The notes: a model not told the origin generated them from the sequence alone. Positions 1 through 11,488 are shown, counted from the stretch's first letter. The stretch: DNA of 64,000 nucleotides from Paramacrobiotus metropolitanus (GCF_019649055.1 NW_026570261.1:1-64000), one strand, 5' to 3'. Program-made: numbers and translations.

Positions 1-391
1 AAGCTCGTGAGAGCAAAGCTCTGTTAATAACTTTATCTGAACACCATTGTTTTAAAGCAAACTGATAGCACGGATTCTCATTAGTTTTTCTTTACAAGTA
101 AACAAAAGCTGTTTAGCTTGAGGTATATTTTATTATCTTTTTTTTATTAAATTTAACCAAACCTTTTTAAATGAGCTTATTTCGAAATTTAATTGAAATT
201 TGACTTGAAATTTCAAATTTGTTTGAAATTTATGTTGCAGCACAAAAGGAAAAATTTCAATCAAACTTAATAAAATCGCTAAATATTTACAAAGTTTTTG
301 TCTGTACTTTTCTGTACCTAATCCCTGGATTTTGTCATATTATTAAGTAAACGTTAAAAGTCAACAATAGAAGATAAAAGACGTTTTATTC

Positions 392-745
392 AACTTGCCG
401 CTGCGCTTTGCTCACGCCGCAGCTGGGCGTCGCCTTCGGCTCCGCCTTCGGTTTCCGTAGAAATGATTATTCGCTCCTGCATCATCTTGGTAGCGTAAAA
501 TTTAAGGAGAACCGTAAAAAGAATATTTTCAGAATCAGAATAAAAATACAATCGTATCCGTTTGTTTCGCTTGCTGCGCTCGTTCGAGCCGCATTTCGCC
601 GTTGCCTTATGCTGCGCTTTGAGTTCAACCGTAACAGTGACATGACACCGTAACGGCAACTTATTTAAAAATATCTCTTACCGAAGCCGTTACGGTAACA
701 AAGGCTAACACGGTTTCGGTAACCTGTTACGGTCTTGATAGCGTC
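392..745 (-). repeat. dispersed GC-rich plus GTTACC composite repeat, copy 1
   Basis: Read on the minus strand, 392-453 matches a GC-rich block (core GGCGACGCC and GCTGCGGCG) that recurs at 14354-14412 (minus), 22360-22432 and 23700-23762. A weaker half-copy lies at 566-650 and is followed by GTTACGG/CCGTAAC words to about 745. At 22 and 23 kb the same pairing of GC-rich block and GTTACC tract is seen, so this is an interspersed family and not a gene. The open frames across it on both strands come from its codon-like composition. Confidence 0.6.
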
Positions 746-774
746 ACTCATTACTAGAAACGCGTGGTTAGAGT

Positions 775-1301
775 TGTTGCGCGAGTGTATACCGCAAGCG
801 TGTTCTGTGGGTCAGGAGCAGCATGCATTATGAATCACGTGCATATTCATAGCCATAACGGGCGTGCTTACATTGTATACATTTATGGATGCGGTTGGAT
901 GCACAATATCTTGTTGTGGTAAGCAAGCCAGAGGTTGTGGCTTGAACGATAACGGCAAATGATTGAGCGTGAAGAAAGGAATGAATCATTGTGTAAACCA
1001 ATAGTGTGTCTTTGTTGTCTGCAATGTTTTATCTCTCGTAACATGTTTTGAGTGCCTGGCTAAAAAAGTAGTGTGATGAAGTTGTCAAATGATTTAGTAC
1101 ATCTCCATCCAGCCTCGGAACAACTTCTCTTGGAATATCTGCCTTTATCTTTGCATGCCATTTTGTTAGCATTCGAGTTGTTGTCTGCTAATCTGCATTA
1201 AAGGTCATCGGGTCGAGTCAGCCGCTGTTGTTTAACGTTGTAGTTAGTGGTAGATAAAGGTCATATCCACCGAGTTTCAGCTAACCTTTAGTTACGCGAC
1301 A
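775..1301 (+). repeat. 5' LTR
   Basis: 527 bp, TGTTGCG...CGCGACA, with imperfect 7-bp inverted ends. Aligned by eye to 6908-7436, the only difference found is a missing TG in the GTGTG run near 1071. Confidence 0.9.
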
Positions 1302-1319
1302 TGGAGGGCATGTGTGCGT
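1302..1319 (+). other. candidate primer binding site
   Basis: TGGAGGGCATGTG follows the 5' LTR with no spacer. A start with TGG fits pairing to the CCA end of a tRNA. The tRNA was not identified. Confidence 0.45.
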
Positions 1320-2551
1320 AGCAAGTAAAGGTAGCTAAAGGTGTGGAGCTGCGAGGGAAGGTCAAGTTCAGTAGTGGTGAGGTTATAACTACTGCAAGTG
1401 TTTCAGAGTGAGTTGATGTGCTGTTAGCAGCAGTGAGTGCACTGCTGCAGGTGACAATGTATTAGTGGTGGTGAGTGCATTACCACTACGAGTGTTAATC
1501 GTGAGACATCAGTGCGAGTGATTTGCTGTTATAATTGTTGATGGATAGTGTGTCATTGTGGACGCTGTGAGACGAGCGACGAGTGTGGATTGTGATAGGT
1601 CACAAGTGTCGCTTACAGCAAACCACGCGTTGTATGAGCGAGTGTGGGAGCGGTATCTAGTAAGAATACTTTGCACTGCTTACAAACGACGTCGGTGAAT
1701 GTTTTAAGGCTCGTTTGTGCATAAGTTGGTGCCGGCGTTCTGCGGTTCATTTGTCGGAGCGTACAATGATAGGTGTGTTGGAGCGGAAGCGGGTGCAGGT
1801 GGTCGACAACTAGCGGGAGCAGCATAACGGCATTCCTCTGTAAGTCGTATGGCAACTTATCATTTTTTGCTTTCTCTTCGTGGGTCCTTTTGTTCATGAC
1901 ATAGTTTACACAGGATAAGTTAATAACGATTGTGCAGTTGCTTTCAGTTTGTTTTTTTAAAATAAAGTTTGTGTCAAAAATAGTCATTTAGTTGACTTCA
2001 GACGAATGTTTGTTATTAACTGGTTAATCATGAAAATTGATCTTATGATTAAGTTGACCTTAGAAGATAGTCCTAATATTACTAGAATCGTAAATCATCA
2101 GCTTACTGTAAGGGATTTCGATCATTTTAACAGTGTGTGCTCTAGATTGTTTGCGGATTTTCCCTGTATTCTTTCGATTTCTTTTGCATGTAAAAAATAC
2201 GGCGTATATGGTGAGACCCGCTTGGAAGGAAATATTTATAAGCAGGACCAGCAGATTAGAAACAGTAATACTTAAGTACGCATTTAGGTATATTTCGATG
2301 CCGTCTTTCATGCTATTAATTTTCGAAAAAAAATGAATTAACTCTTAAATATCTCGATTTGTAGAATAAATAAGTTTTTTATCTGCGCAAGTCAAAAGTT
2401 CTGCTGACGTACCAGAAAGAGCGAATCTGTAAATCGTCGTAACCGATCGTTTTAACATGCGCCTTTAAAATGCGATTCTTGAATTTTTTGTTGCTGATGA
2501 TAAAACAATCTCTGATTGCATAAATTTAAGTTTAAAAAAGTGCTTGTACGT

Positions 2552-3106
2552 ATGATGGCAGGAATTCGCCTTAGAGATTTACCAGTATTCGGTGGACAGT
2601 CCACTGAATCTGCAGAAGATTTTATGGACAGGTTTAACAGAATTAAGAACTATTTTTCGTGGAGCGATGAACAGTCTTTGGTGCATTTCGGTTTGTGCTT
2701 GACAAATGCTGCCTTAAAATGGTTCAAGAACAGCGAATCCAAACTGAAAAAATTTTGCGACGCAGAGCAGGAATTTTTGACAATCTTCGGTAGAAATCTG
2801 TTAGACTTAGATATCAGTAAATTCATGTCAAAAAATTCCGCTGTTGACGAACCCTTGACGTACGTATACGGTGTGTTGGATTACATTGCTGCAACCCATG
2901 TCAGCGCTGGAGAAGAAGAAAAGGTCAGAATTCTTTTCGAAAATTTGCCGATGCAGCTCAAAGCAGATATGATACAAAATCGTCCCAAAACAGTCGAGTT
3001 ATTTACTGAGAGGCTGCAGGAAATTCGTAAGAAGCGTCAATATCTAAAAGCTGATGGGGAAGTGCCCGACGATTGTAAAATTTTCCCGCTTTCTAAGATG
3101 TTTTGA
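2552..3106 (+). CDS. Gag-like capsid protein of the LTR element
   Basis: An intact 184-residue frame starts at the first of two adjacent ATGs (2552, 2555); the frame stays open upstream to a TTG at 2516, but ATG is the likelier start. It reads like the retrotransposon Gag capsid N-domain: an early LPVFGG, then a DFMDRFNRI helix, then AALKWFKN and an acidic/basic C-terminal helix. In Ty3-type elements this domain assembles the particle that packages element RNA. There is no zinc knuckle, and the frame ends at TGA with no continuation into protease. It lies 1.25 kb downstream of the LTR. Family assignment is by pattern recognition; the function as capsid is inferred. Confidence 0.65.
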   Translation: MMAGIRLRDLPVFGGQSTESAEDFMDRFNRIKNYFSWSDEQSLVHFGLCLTNAALKWFKNSESKLKKFCDAEQEFLTIFGRNLLDLDISKFMSKNSAVDEPLTYVYGVLDYIAATHVSAGEEEKVRILFENLPMQLKADMIQNRPKTVELFTERLQEIRKKRQYLKADGEVPDDCKIFPLSKMF

Positions 3107-5100
3107 CGTGCTACTGGAAGTTCCAACTAGTTGTTCGCCTAAAAAAAACTAATTCAAAAAAACAGAAATAATTCTTAGCTCAGTTAGCTAATAATTCATA
3201 ACCACTAGTCTAAGTATGAATCAATTAAATTGTAATTATGCAAGTAATCTTCTTTTGGAGGTGGCGCAATTATCGGTACACCAATAAAGCAAGGGAGGAA
3301 ACCCTTTATGTACTTTAGCGCTGTGAGTGATTCAGTCGCTTTGCTTAATTCCAACAGTTTTGCTGATTTGTGCCAAAGTGTTTTCTTCGTAGACGTTTAA
3401 GGGGTGCATTTTCATAAATATTTAGTTGTGGTTTATCAACAGCGTTTGTCAAAATTAAAAAAAAAACTAATTTTCTTAATAAAAATTTTGAAATTTGGGT
3501 CTAATAATTGATTTGCACCGTACAATCGCCGTATGTAAAATCTTTGACAGCGTATAAGCCGTTAGTGATGACTTTTTTTTACAATTTTGTTTTTGGAATC
3601 ACTGACTTCTGTTCGGAATTTAGTTGAATGTTTTAAAGTTGTGCAACAAAGCTGAAAAGAGAAATAAATGGGGATGTTGTGAGAGAAAGTTGAGTAAATG
3701 AAATGGGTCAATATTTTGAGCACACGTTTATTGTTGTTCCAGCTTGCGCAAGCACTGTCGCTAGAATAGCAACATACCAAAAAGTTTCAGAACATTTTCA
3801 CATCTTTTTTTAAGATATCATCATGTTTTGATACCTTTTGTCTGCACAGGTAAAATATCCACCATGCGTATTGTTTTACACTAGAACGCTTTATTAACAT
3901 GAACAACAGTTACTTATGCATTGGGACGCCTCTGCATATGTAAATGTCCTTCAGTCAAGACTAAGCAGACAATTTTATCATCAGATAATTCTTGTGTGCA
4001 AGCTTGCCGGCAGCCCACACAAGAAAATTGTTGTATAGCGGCAGTAGAAAAGTTTTTCTAAAAAATGAAAAAAATTTGGTGCTCAAGATTTAGATTAAAT
4101 TAATATTTAAATTACAAAGTATTGTCACACATTCGGCTGGAACATACCTGTCTACTAACGCAATACGAGCGATTAAACATCAACTTTTGGTTATTTATAA
4201 ATTCTGTGTGTAAGCATGAGTTTAAGAATTTTGTGCACTGCATTAAAAAAAAAGCCAGATGTAGGATTTTAAAGTTGAAATTAGAAAATCAGATTCTTTA
4301 AATCGAACGTAATCGGGTCCACGATTTGCTTTTTTTTCTAATCGGATAATTATCTGATAAAATGCGGCATTTCTTCGTACGTTTACGTTGGTTGCGTTGT
4401 GCTCGTTTATTTAGGCTTTAGCTATTTAAGGTAAGATATTGTTGCATAATTTTCTGACCATCGAAACGTTTAAAACAGAGAAGCTAAAGATATTAATAGC
4501 TACCTTTCATTGTTGCCATCACTAATTAAAGCTCGTTGCACTAGTTGCATATGATCCCTCATGTATGCTTGATTTCTCTTGTCGCACCCGAACCACACAC
4601 CATTGTTAAGTACGCTCTCAATCATATCATATTGCTCTGCGCTTATTAACGTAAAATAATATTTGATTTTTTTTAAAAAAACGTTCTGGTCGGAAAATTG
4701 TAGGAGTTGGTTCTAAGTATGGCGAAACGCAAGTGCAGTACCAAGAATACTTTACCATTGTGAAGCACCGTATGTAAAAAGTACATACGGTACTGTAACC
4801 ATGGATATGGATCTGTAAGTACACTTTGGTCAGTACAGCAGTTGGGTTAAGGGAATTTTTACGTAGTTCCAATTCTAAACAGCCGGACGACTGCCGGAAC
4901 AGTCTATAAATTCAAACCTGACCTTTCCAATACAAACGTGCCGAGCGTGAAAGCGCGAGGCTTACCTTGTACTAACAATCATTATGCTTATGATACTCGT
5001 ACAGATTGCGCAGTGTGCAAATGATACTCGTACCAATAATAAGTCTAGGAGATATTAGTTCTCAGTGTGAAGGTCTAGTAATGGTGTAATCATTATGTGA
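3107..5100. other. interior of LTR element without recognisable coding sequence
   Basis: AT-rich, with many stops in all frames. This is where protease, RT and integrase would lie in an autonomous element, and none of their motifs are present. No repeats or hairpins stood out. Confidence 0.6.
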
Positions 5101-5504
5101 GTAGGTGAATGTTATACTTGCGTGTAAGGTACTTTGTAGAAGAACTTGTCAACGGAACAGCCTACGCCAACGGAAAAGCCGGCTAACAAGATTCTGCATA
5201 GTCCGCGGTTTAAACGTTTCATTCAGCAGCGCCCTAGCCGGAAGAAGCTGCACAGCTGTTTTGTCGCACCAGCGCACAGCCAATTAGCGTGACCAGACGG
5301 AAGGAGTATCTACCGGCGGTGCCAGCGGAAGTAGTGCTGCTGCGGTGTCCACGTCTAGTGCGAGTTGCAGCACTAAAGAGACTTGAGCCAGTGCAAGTAA
5401 CAGCGAGCGCGGGATATTGAGTGCCGTAATTGGTTCGAGTAAGAGCGCTGATAAAACTTGACTTGTGCGAGTGCTAGTGCAGGTGCGGTATCCTTTAAAA
5501 TTGT

Positions 5505-6055
5505 GTGAGTGGTGACGTTGGAGCATGCAATGCAGGTGACAGCATTGCGAGTGCTTGTGCGAGTGTTGGCATGAGCGAGCGTGAATTCAGTGCAAGTGTT
5601 AGCACTGAGAGTGTCCATGCGAGTTGTGGTATGGGCGAGGTGAAGTCCTGTGCGAGTCAGTGCACAGTAGCGTGTGTGTCCGGCGTGAGTGATGGCGCGG
5701 ACGAAAGGAGACCCTGTGCGAGTCAGTGTACAGCGGTAGATGTGTCCGGCGTGAGTCATGGCGCGGGCTAGTTGGTTAATGGTGGCAGTTGTGGCACTGG
5801 GAAGTCGATATCCAGTGCGAGCGGTGGTTTTGCAGAGATGATGCCGGTCAGTACGACTGCCAACACTAGCGAGTGCAATGTTAGTGTGAGTGGCAGTACT
5901 GGCGAGGATGGCATCGGAGTAAACGGCGCGAGTGGTCAGTGTGGTGTCAATGTGAGTGGTGACATTGGCGAGTGTGGTGTCAATGCGAGTGGTGGTATTG
6001 GCAGCAGAGTGGTCAGTGCGAGTCGTGGCATTGGCGAGTGTGTGTGCGTGGAGAA
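5505..6055 (+). repeat. degenerate GTG-GCGAGTG repeat tract encoding a Gly/Ser/Cys-rich frame
   Basis: The tract is made of diverged short units built on GCGAGTG, GTGGTGTC and ATTGGC. One frame is open from about 5505 to 6107 except for a single TAG at 5769-5771. It encodes loosely repeated peptides such as SGDIGECGVNASGGIG. Related GTGAGTGC words occur just after the 5' LTR (1400-1560). It may be a low-complexity domain fused upstream of the 3' ORF or a non-coding minisatellite; codon-level evidence is not decisive. Confidence 0.5.
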
Positions 6056-6079
6056 TACAACATCAACAAACATGACGAT

Positions 6080-6793
6080 ATGTTGCGGACGTGTCAGGAG
6101 TTGTTAACCGGATACGTAGACCGGATGGGAGACTCATTACCATTTCCGGCGGAGTTTACATGGATGGCGGATGAGTTGGCCCGGATTCGCGTGCAGTTAA
6201 GAGCATTAGTCCCACATGGAGCGCGGTTTACCTTGGAGTCACCAACCGACATCTGCTACGGACGCTACGTAGTGTACGATTTCGATAAGTTCATCTATGG
6301 ACAGTTTCTTTACTACCGTAGAGACGACGGCGCGATGCGTTATGAGAGCGAATACGGCTGTGTGTACAAAGAGTGTGGCGCCCAGAAGGAGCTAGTGTTA
6401 GTGGGAGAACATCCACGATTTTTTAATCCGTTTAAATGGTTTGTGGAAGAGGAAGTTCGCGATACGTACGGACCGCGCTTGTATCACAGTACACTCCCGG
6501 AGATACGCCTTCAATACATCATGCGGGAGGTGACGGAGCGGAGAGCGCAAGTTGCAGCGGATGCGGCGCCATACTATAGTGGCATAATGGAAACGCTGCA
6601 CTTTGCGGATCTGCTAGTGCGATGGGGGAGCGCGCCGGAAGTTGTGAGCGAACTAGACGATGATGCCGGTTATCACCAAACGCCGGCTAAGTCAAGTGCG
6701 AATGCGGTAACAATGCAGCCTGCACCGGTAGAGGAGATGGACACAGATTCGGTGGATACCGTAGCGGAAAGGGGCAAGTGCCATCCGAGTTGA
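6080..6793 (+). CDS. unrecognised 237-residue ORF at the 3' end of the LTR element
   Basis: I do not recognise this protein. The frame is open from about 5972, and the first good ATG is at 6080; it ends in TGA at 6791-6793, about 115 bp before the 3' LTR. The sequence is of normal complexity and mixed composition. It is rich in aromatics in the centre (YGRYVVYDFDKFIYGQF), has a charged helix-like middle (RLQYIMREVTERRAQV) and an acidic, low-complexity tail (EEMDTDSVDTV). No Asp-protease, RT (YxDD), RNase H or DDE motif is visible, and there is no signal peptide or membrane segment. Its place after Gag and before the 3' LTR is where env-like or accessory ORFs sit in some LTR elements, but nothing marks it as an envelope. 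An intact frame in an element with near-identical LTRs suggests it is or recently was expressed. Confidence 0.55.
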   Translation: MLRTCQELLTGYVDRMGDSLPFPAEFTWMADELARIRVQLRALVPHGARFTLESPTDICYGRYVVYDFDKFIYGQFLYYRRDDGAMRYESEYGCVYKECGAQKELVLVGEHPRFFNPFKWFVEEEVRDTYGPRLYHSTLPEIRLQYIMREVTERRAQVAADAAPYYSGIMETLHFADLLVRWGSAPEVVSELDDDAGYHQTPAKSSANAVTMQPAPVEEMDTDSVDTVAERGKCHPS

Positions 6794-6897
6794 GGGATGG
6801 TGGTCACCTTCTGGGACGGTCGGACTCGAGTGTCTGGACGGATTGCGGAGGGCGATTGAGTGTTAAAGCGACCCATGACGAGGACGTCATGATCCAT

Positions 6898-6905
6898 AGG
6901 AGAGG
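6898..6905 (+). other. candidate polypurine tract
   Basis: AGGAGAGG lies two bases upstream of the 3' LTR, where plus-strand priming of reverse transcription would start. Confidence 0.5.
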
Positions 6906-6907
6906 CG

Positions 6908-7436
6908 TGTTGCGCGAGTGTATACCGCAAGCGTGTTCTGTGGGTCAGGAGCAGCATGCATTATGAATCACGTGCATATTCATAGCCATAACGGGCGTGC
7001 TTACATTGTATACATTTATGGATGCGGTTGGATGCACAATATCTTGTTGTGGTAAGCAAGCCAGAGGTTGTGGCTTGAACGATAACGGCAAATGATTGAG
7101 CGTGAAGAAAGGAATGAATCATTGTGTAAACCAATAGTGTGTCTTTGTTGTCTGCAATGTTTTATCTCTCGTAACATGTTTTGAGTGCCTGGCTAAAAAA
7201 GTAGTGTGTGATGAAGTTGTCAAATGATTTAGTACATCTCCATCCAGCCTCGGAACAACTTCTCTTGGAATATCTGCCTTTATCTTTGCATGCCATTTTG
7301 TTAGCATTCGAGTTGTTGTCTGCTAATCTGCATTAAAGGTCATCGGGTCGAGTCAGCCGCTGTTGTTTAACGTTGTAGTTAGTGGTAGATAAAGGTCATA
7401 TCCACCGAGTTTCAGCTAACCTTTAGTTACGCGACA
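6908..7436 (+). repeat. 3' LTR
   Basis: 529 bp, TG...CA, near-identical to 775-1301 and followed by the GAGT target duplication. Confidence 0.9.
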
Positions 7437-7960
7437 GAGTGATAAGGCTGGTAAGGGTAAGCGCAACCATGAGTTATGATATTATAAATAATTCAGGCGG
7501 TAATACAAGTAACAGTGTATGCGTCACAAACGGTCAAAAGCGGTTCCTGACTTTAGAACCCGCGTAGCATGTTTCGTTACGACAATGCTTGAAAACAAAT
7601 TTGCAAAACATATATCCAGCACTTGCTCAAAAGCTTCAGAATGTTGTGAATTTTGTTGTGAATATTCTGAACTGTACCGCTACAAATAAGTAAGTACATA
7701 TCAGCTACGTGAAAGCGAATTTTGTAAATTCACCTGAACTTTCTGTGAATACTGGAGCTTGTATTTCTTTACGGTAAGAATGGTGAGTGAGTCGTTACAG
7801 TAAAAGCGGTGAGAGATGTTTCACGGTAACGCAACATGGTACAGTATTTTGATAGTCATTACGACTTGTTACGGTATGCCTCGCAACGGCAACAAAAAAA
7901 CATTAAGAAAACACCACCTGCACCAAGCAAAATTCCCGGACAGGACCCTAAAAACAGACC

Positions 7961-8260
7961 CTCCATACTATTTGAATGGCAAGTTCGTGAAAAATGCCCC
8001 GGTTGTTCTCCGCATGTCGGTTCTCCAAAACGCACCAACCGGGGCGGGCGAAATTCCGGGACCGGGTTCCAAAAAACGGGCTCTCCATACTATATGTATG
8101 GCGGGTTCGTGAAAAATGCCCCGGTGGTTCCCCGCATGTCGGTTTCTCCAAAACGATCCGCCCGGGCCGGTCTGTGTGAGTGTACCGGGTCCAAATTTAC
8201 GATCTCCTATTCACTTACTGCAGCAGGTTCGTCAAAAATAACCCGGTTGGTTTTTCGATT
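7961..8260 (+). repeat. tandem repeat of about 121 bp, 2.5 copies
   Basis: CTCCATACTAT starts at 7961 and again at 8083, and a diverged third copy (CTCCTATTCACT) begins near 8204. Each unit carries GGTTCGTGAAAAATGCCCCGG-type sequence and a CCGCATGTCGG word. The 172-residue open frame across it (7836-8354) follows the repeat period and is not treated as a gene. A CGCT-type simple repeat follows at 8321-8344. Confidence 0.7.
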
Positions 8261-8344
8261 TTTTGACTACCTGGACCCCGGGGACCCAGCTCTCCGCATG
8301 TCGCACCGCAAATTAAAAACGCTCGCTCGCTTCGCTCGCTCGCT

Positions 8345-9927
8345 TGATAAGTAGTAACCATTAACAAATATTGTTGATGAAAATATTAACAGAAATAGTT
8401 TTGTCAGCTTGTTGATAAGTTCTAGTTATAGTTTTAGCACGACTCACCAATGGCTTGTGTGCACTTGGATTTTCTTCCACAGGCTCATCAACATTCATGT
8501 CTTCGAGTACCTGAGGAGAATCTAAATTTTATTTGGAACTGTTTATTCTACTTAAGTTATAAAAAGGCATACCACAATCCGGCCGTCCAGCGCACACCGG
8601 TTTCCTGCGCCGCCGTACTGACTGGGTAAGTCCTATAAAACGTTTCGGCTTTTAAAATTGTTTGGTTTATCATGCGACAGCCGTGGTTATAATGTGGTAT
8701 TACAAGCATCTATCTTACTGATCACAAAAACACTACCTTGCTATTGCACTTCTAACCTGGGCAGACCAAGTAAGACAGGATTGATAAAGTTACAGTTAGT
8801 TGCTATCTACCTTACAGATCGAAAAAATAAGTCTTTGCTATTGTATTTTTAGCTTGGACAGACCGGATAAGTCATGCCTGTAAATATCTCAGCTAGTTGT
8901 AATCAGGCATTTCGATCAAGAGAGAGAGAGAGAGAGAGAGAGAGAGCAAGTCACACGTGACGCCAAGCTACGGCTGAGTTGTTTTTGCCTTGACTTTAAG
9001 TATAACATTATTAGAATCAACATAAATTTATTGTTAACAATGCAGATTTTACGCATAAAATCTATTATTATGAACATTTACTTTTCTAGATAGAAATTAT
9101 TTTAATACTTAGGTTTGTCACTTTCTCCCTTCAGTAATCCCTTCAGTAAAAGTCGCTGCGCTGTCTTCTCAGTCGGCAGCGGTCAGTACGTAAGGGGGAA
9201 ACTGCCATGGCCCCTCGGCAAATATGGTGTCTGCATCCAGGCGGTCGGCACCCGTAATAATATAATGATCCATGGTAGAAGTGCATCGCACTTGCGAGAA
9301 GCTAAACTGAATGTGCAATGTTTTCCCAAGGCTCCGAATTTCCTATTAAGGATCAGTATGTGGCTTATACTGTCTGTACGTACAAGTCCGAAAGGACACT
9401 CGACCTTGAGCATCACTACAACCACGCGAAATACTTACCTGTACATTGACTGCACGAACCAGAAATATTTCCTGCTCTAAAACTACGAGCGTGCGGTGCT
9501 ACTGTGCGTATATTTTATACCGTGTCATGTATTGAACGAACGGCATAACTTTTATTATGTCCACTCGGGACAGCAGCAAACAACTATCTAAACGCTAGAC
9601 ATGACAACAATAACGGACAACAACACTACCGTTGCTACGGCACATTAGCCATAGGCCATTATCCATCTCACGAGAGACTCGTACAACCTTTGTACGAGTA
9701 CCTACATACACTACATACCGGCAGTTGTGTACTGCTAGGTTGTACTTCTTTAGCGCAAATACAAGAATTTTTTGATTTGATAAAATCATTACAGATTTTG
9801 TGAAGCAAAAAGGCTTGAAACTGAATACCAGGTTGTAAAAACTGGCATTCATTTTCTGTACAATTCGAAAACACCTTTGCCGTAGATAAAGCACACTGCA
9901 AGCCAAAACAACTTGTAATCTTTAGGA
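8345..9927. other. no gene recognised; one (AG)14 microsatellite
   Basis: The only clear feature is the (AG)n run at 8919-8946. A 121-residue open frame at 9115-9480 shows no family motif that I recognise. Confidence 0.5.
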
Positions 9928-10681
9928 ATGAAAAAAGCTACTTTTGATTTTCAATTTAAAACTCCAAGTTTGTTATATATTTCTGGCCCAACCATTTCCG
10001 GTAAATCGACGTTCACCATGCGACTTTTACAAACTATTCCTGATAATTTATCACCCACACGGCCTCACCCATACGCATCGTGTACATTTACGGTACATGG
10101 CAAGAGGCATTCAATAACTTTAATAAATCCATAGAGCTATCATCTGGTTCAGATAAAATTTTGGACAATGAAAACTTTTTCGACAGAATTGTGCCAACAC
10201 TTCTAATTCTTGATGATCTTATGGAAGAGATATCAAAAACGGCCAAATGTTCAACACTTTTCACGAGAGATGTGCATCACAAAAAAGTAATTCGCAAAAT
10301 TTAAATAAACAGGGTAACAGCATGCGAGACATATCGCTTAATTCCCAATACTTAATTTTATTCAAGTCTGTGCGTGATGTGCAGCAGATAAAAGTACTTG
10401 CACGACTATTTGGTATGGCACACTTATGTGAAGCATATAAAAACGCTAAAAAGGAGTCGTTTGGATATTTAATAATTATTTTACGGTCAGATACCCCGAT
10501 AACGTCAGACTGCAGTCGGATATATTCGAGTTCCAGAAAAATCTACGCCAAAATGAATCCCAAAGATGTACTGAGTATAGTACATGCTTTAGAAATTACG
10601 AATCTGCGACAGCGACGATACTGTTTTCTGGTTGCGTCTAAAAAGCAGATTTATTATAAAAAGTTTGTCAAAACTTACTGA
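9928..10681 (+). pseudogene. Maverick/adintovirus packaging ATPase (FtsK/HerA-like), broken
   Basis: In the family this P-loop ATPase drives DNA into the capsid. It starts at an ATG (9928), and the Walker A GPTISGKST lies at residues 20-28. The Walker B LLILDDLMEE is in a second frame (10080-10304). The family's C-terminal block (RDISLNSQYLILFK, then RDVQQIKVLARL) is in a third frame (10247-10681). At least two frameshifts (about 10080-10134 and 10247-10304) separate these parts, so no functional protein is expected. The final 45 or so residues are basic and may belong to a separate small ORF; similar basic coding fragments without a clear frame continue to about 10790. Neighbours downstream are the IAP and PolB. 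Confidence 0.7.
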
Positions 10682-10956
10682 AGCAGCCGTCTGCTTAAGT
10701 GAAATTGTTTTAGCCAAAGCACGCCAACTTGCACCGACAATTTAAGGCTTAGCAAACCAAAAGCTTCCCCAGGATAGGAAGCGAAAACTTTTACAAAACG
10801 TGGCGGTTTTTCATCGGCAATACTACCGAGTCTAGGGACTCTAGTTGCATCCTTCTAATCAAAATGAAAACTTACGTTCTTGTTCTGGAGGCCGAGTTTA
10901 GGTCAAGTTCTAAATGCTAAGCCACTTCGTGGAAGAAGGCTGAAGAAATACGCAGT

Positions 10957-11282
10957 GCTGTGACTCAAGATTTACTGGCTCGCGCTGCGTATCAGCCCAA
11001 ACCCGAACCAGCCGCTATAAAATAGGTCAATACGCCACACCCACTTCAAGCGCTGTACTACGCTGTTACGGTACTCAGGCAACGCCCCTGCTGACTGACG
11101 AGACATCGCAAATTAGTGAACCGCCGATTGTACTGTATGTGCAAGGTGAACCCGTGGACATACAGAGAAAATCTACTATCCAATATCTTGATCGAAAGCC
11201 CCTTGCACAATACATAGAACGCGATCCTGTCATACTGTACATCGAACGTGACCAAGTTGTACAGTACGTACACGTACCCTGA
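10957..11282 (+). other. open frame with Tyr/charged peptide repeats, no ATG
   Basis: This frame is open to a TGA at 11280-11282. Its last 60 codons encode a repeated pattern around (I/V)xY(L/I/V)xRxP, for example QYLDRKPLAQYIERDPV. No start codon is visible and no family is recognised. It lies between the ATPase and the IAP, so it could be the relic of a virion or accessory protein. It could also be chance. Confidence 0.3.
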
Positions 11283-11488
11283 AAAGCTCTAGTTAATTTT
11301 TTGCTGGCCTCTACTACTGCACCTATCGTGATAAAGTCGGTTGTGGTTTCTGTACATGGTTCGCACGAGACTGACCTGGAGATGAATTTCTGCCCAATTA
11401 ACATAAACGCGAGGCACCCAACTGCCCGGTGAACAAAAGTCAAGACGTGGTTGGCCTTTCCCCTAGTGCTAGCCTACGAACTTCCTGC

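Larger units (their letters stand above)
775..7436 (+). mobile_element. complete non-autonomous LTR retrotransposon (6.66 kb, no pol)
   Basis: Direct repeats of 527 and 529 bp (775-1301 and 6908-7436) start TGTTGCG and end CGCGACA, giving the TG...CA ends typical of LTRs. They are flanked by GAGT on both sides (771-774 and 7437-7440; AGAGT if the last A is excluded), a 4-5 bp target duplication. A TGG-starting primer-site candidate follows the left LTR and a purine run precedes the right LTR. The interior carries a Gag-like ORF near the 5' end, about 2 kb without coding sequence, a Gly/Ser repeat tract and a 237-residue ORF. I see no protease, reverse transcriptase, RNase H or integrase motif. 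The LTRs look identical except for one 2-bp (TG) length difference, so the insertion is recent and was probably mobilised in trans. Confidence 0.9.

Noticed and set aside
390-659. Overlapping 80-90 residue frames on both strands
   Set aside because: They cover a GC-rich dispersed repeat; openness on both strands reflects composition.
7836-8354. 172-residue open frame
   Set aside because: Its peptide repeats follow the 121-bp DNA repeat and have no family match.
9115-9480. 121-residue frame as a further Maverick gene
   Set aside because: No recognisable capsid, protease or integrase pattern.
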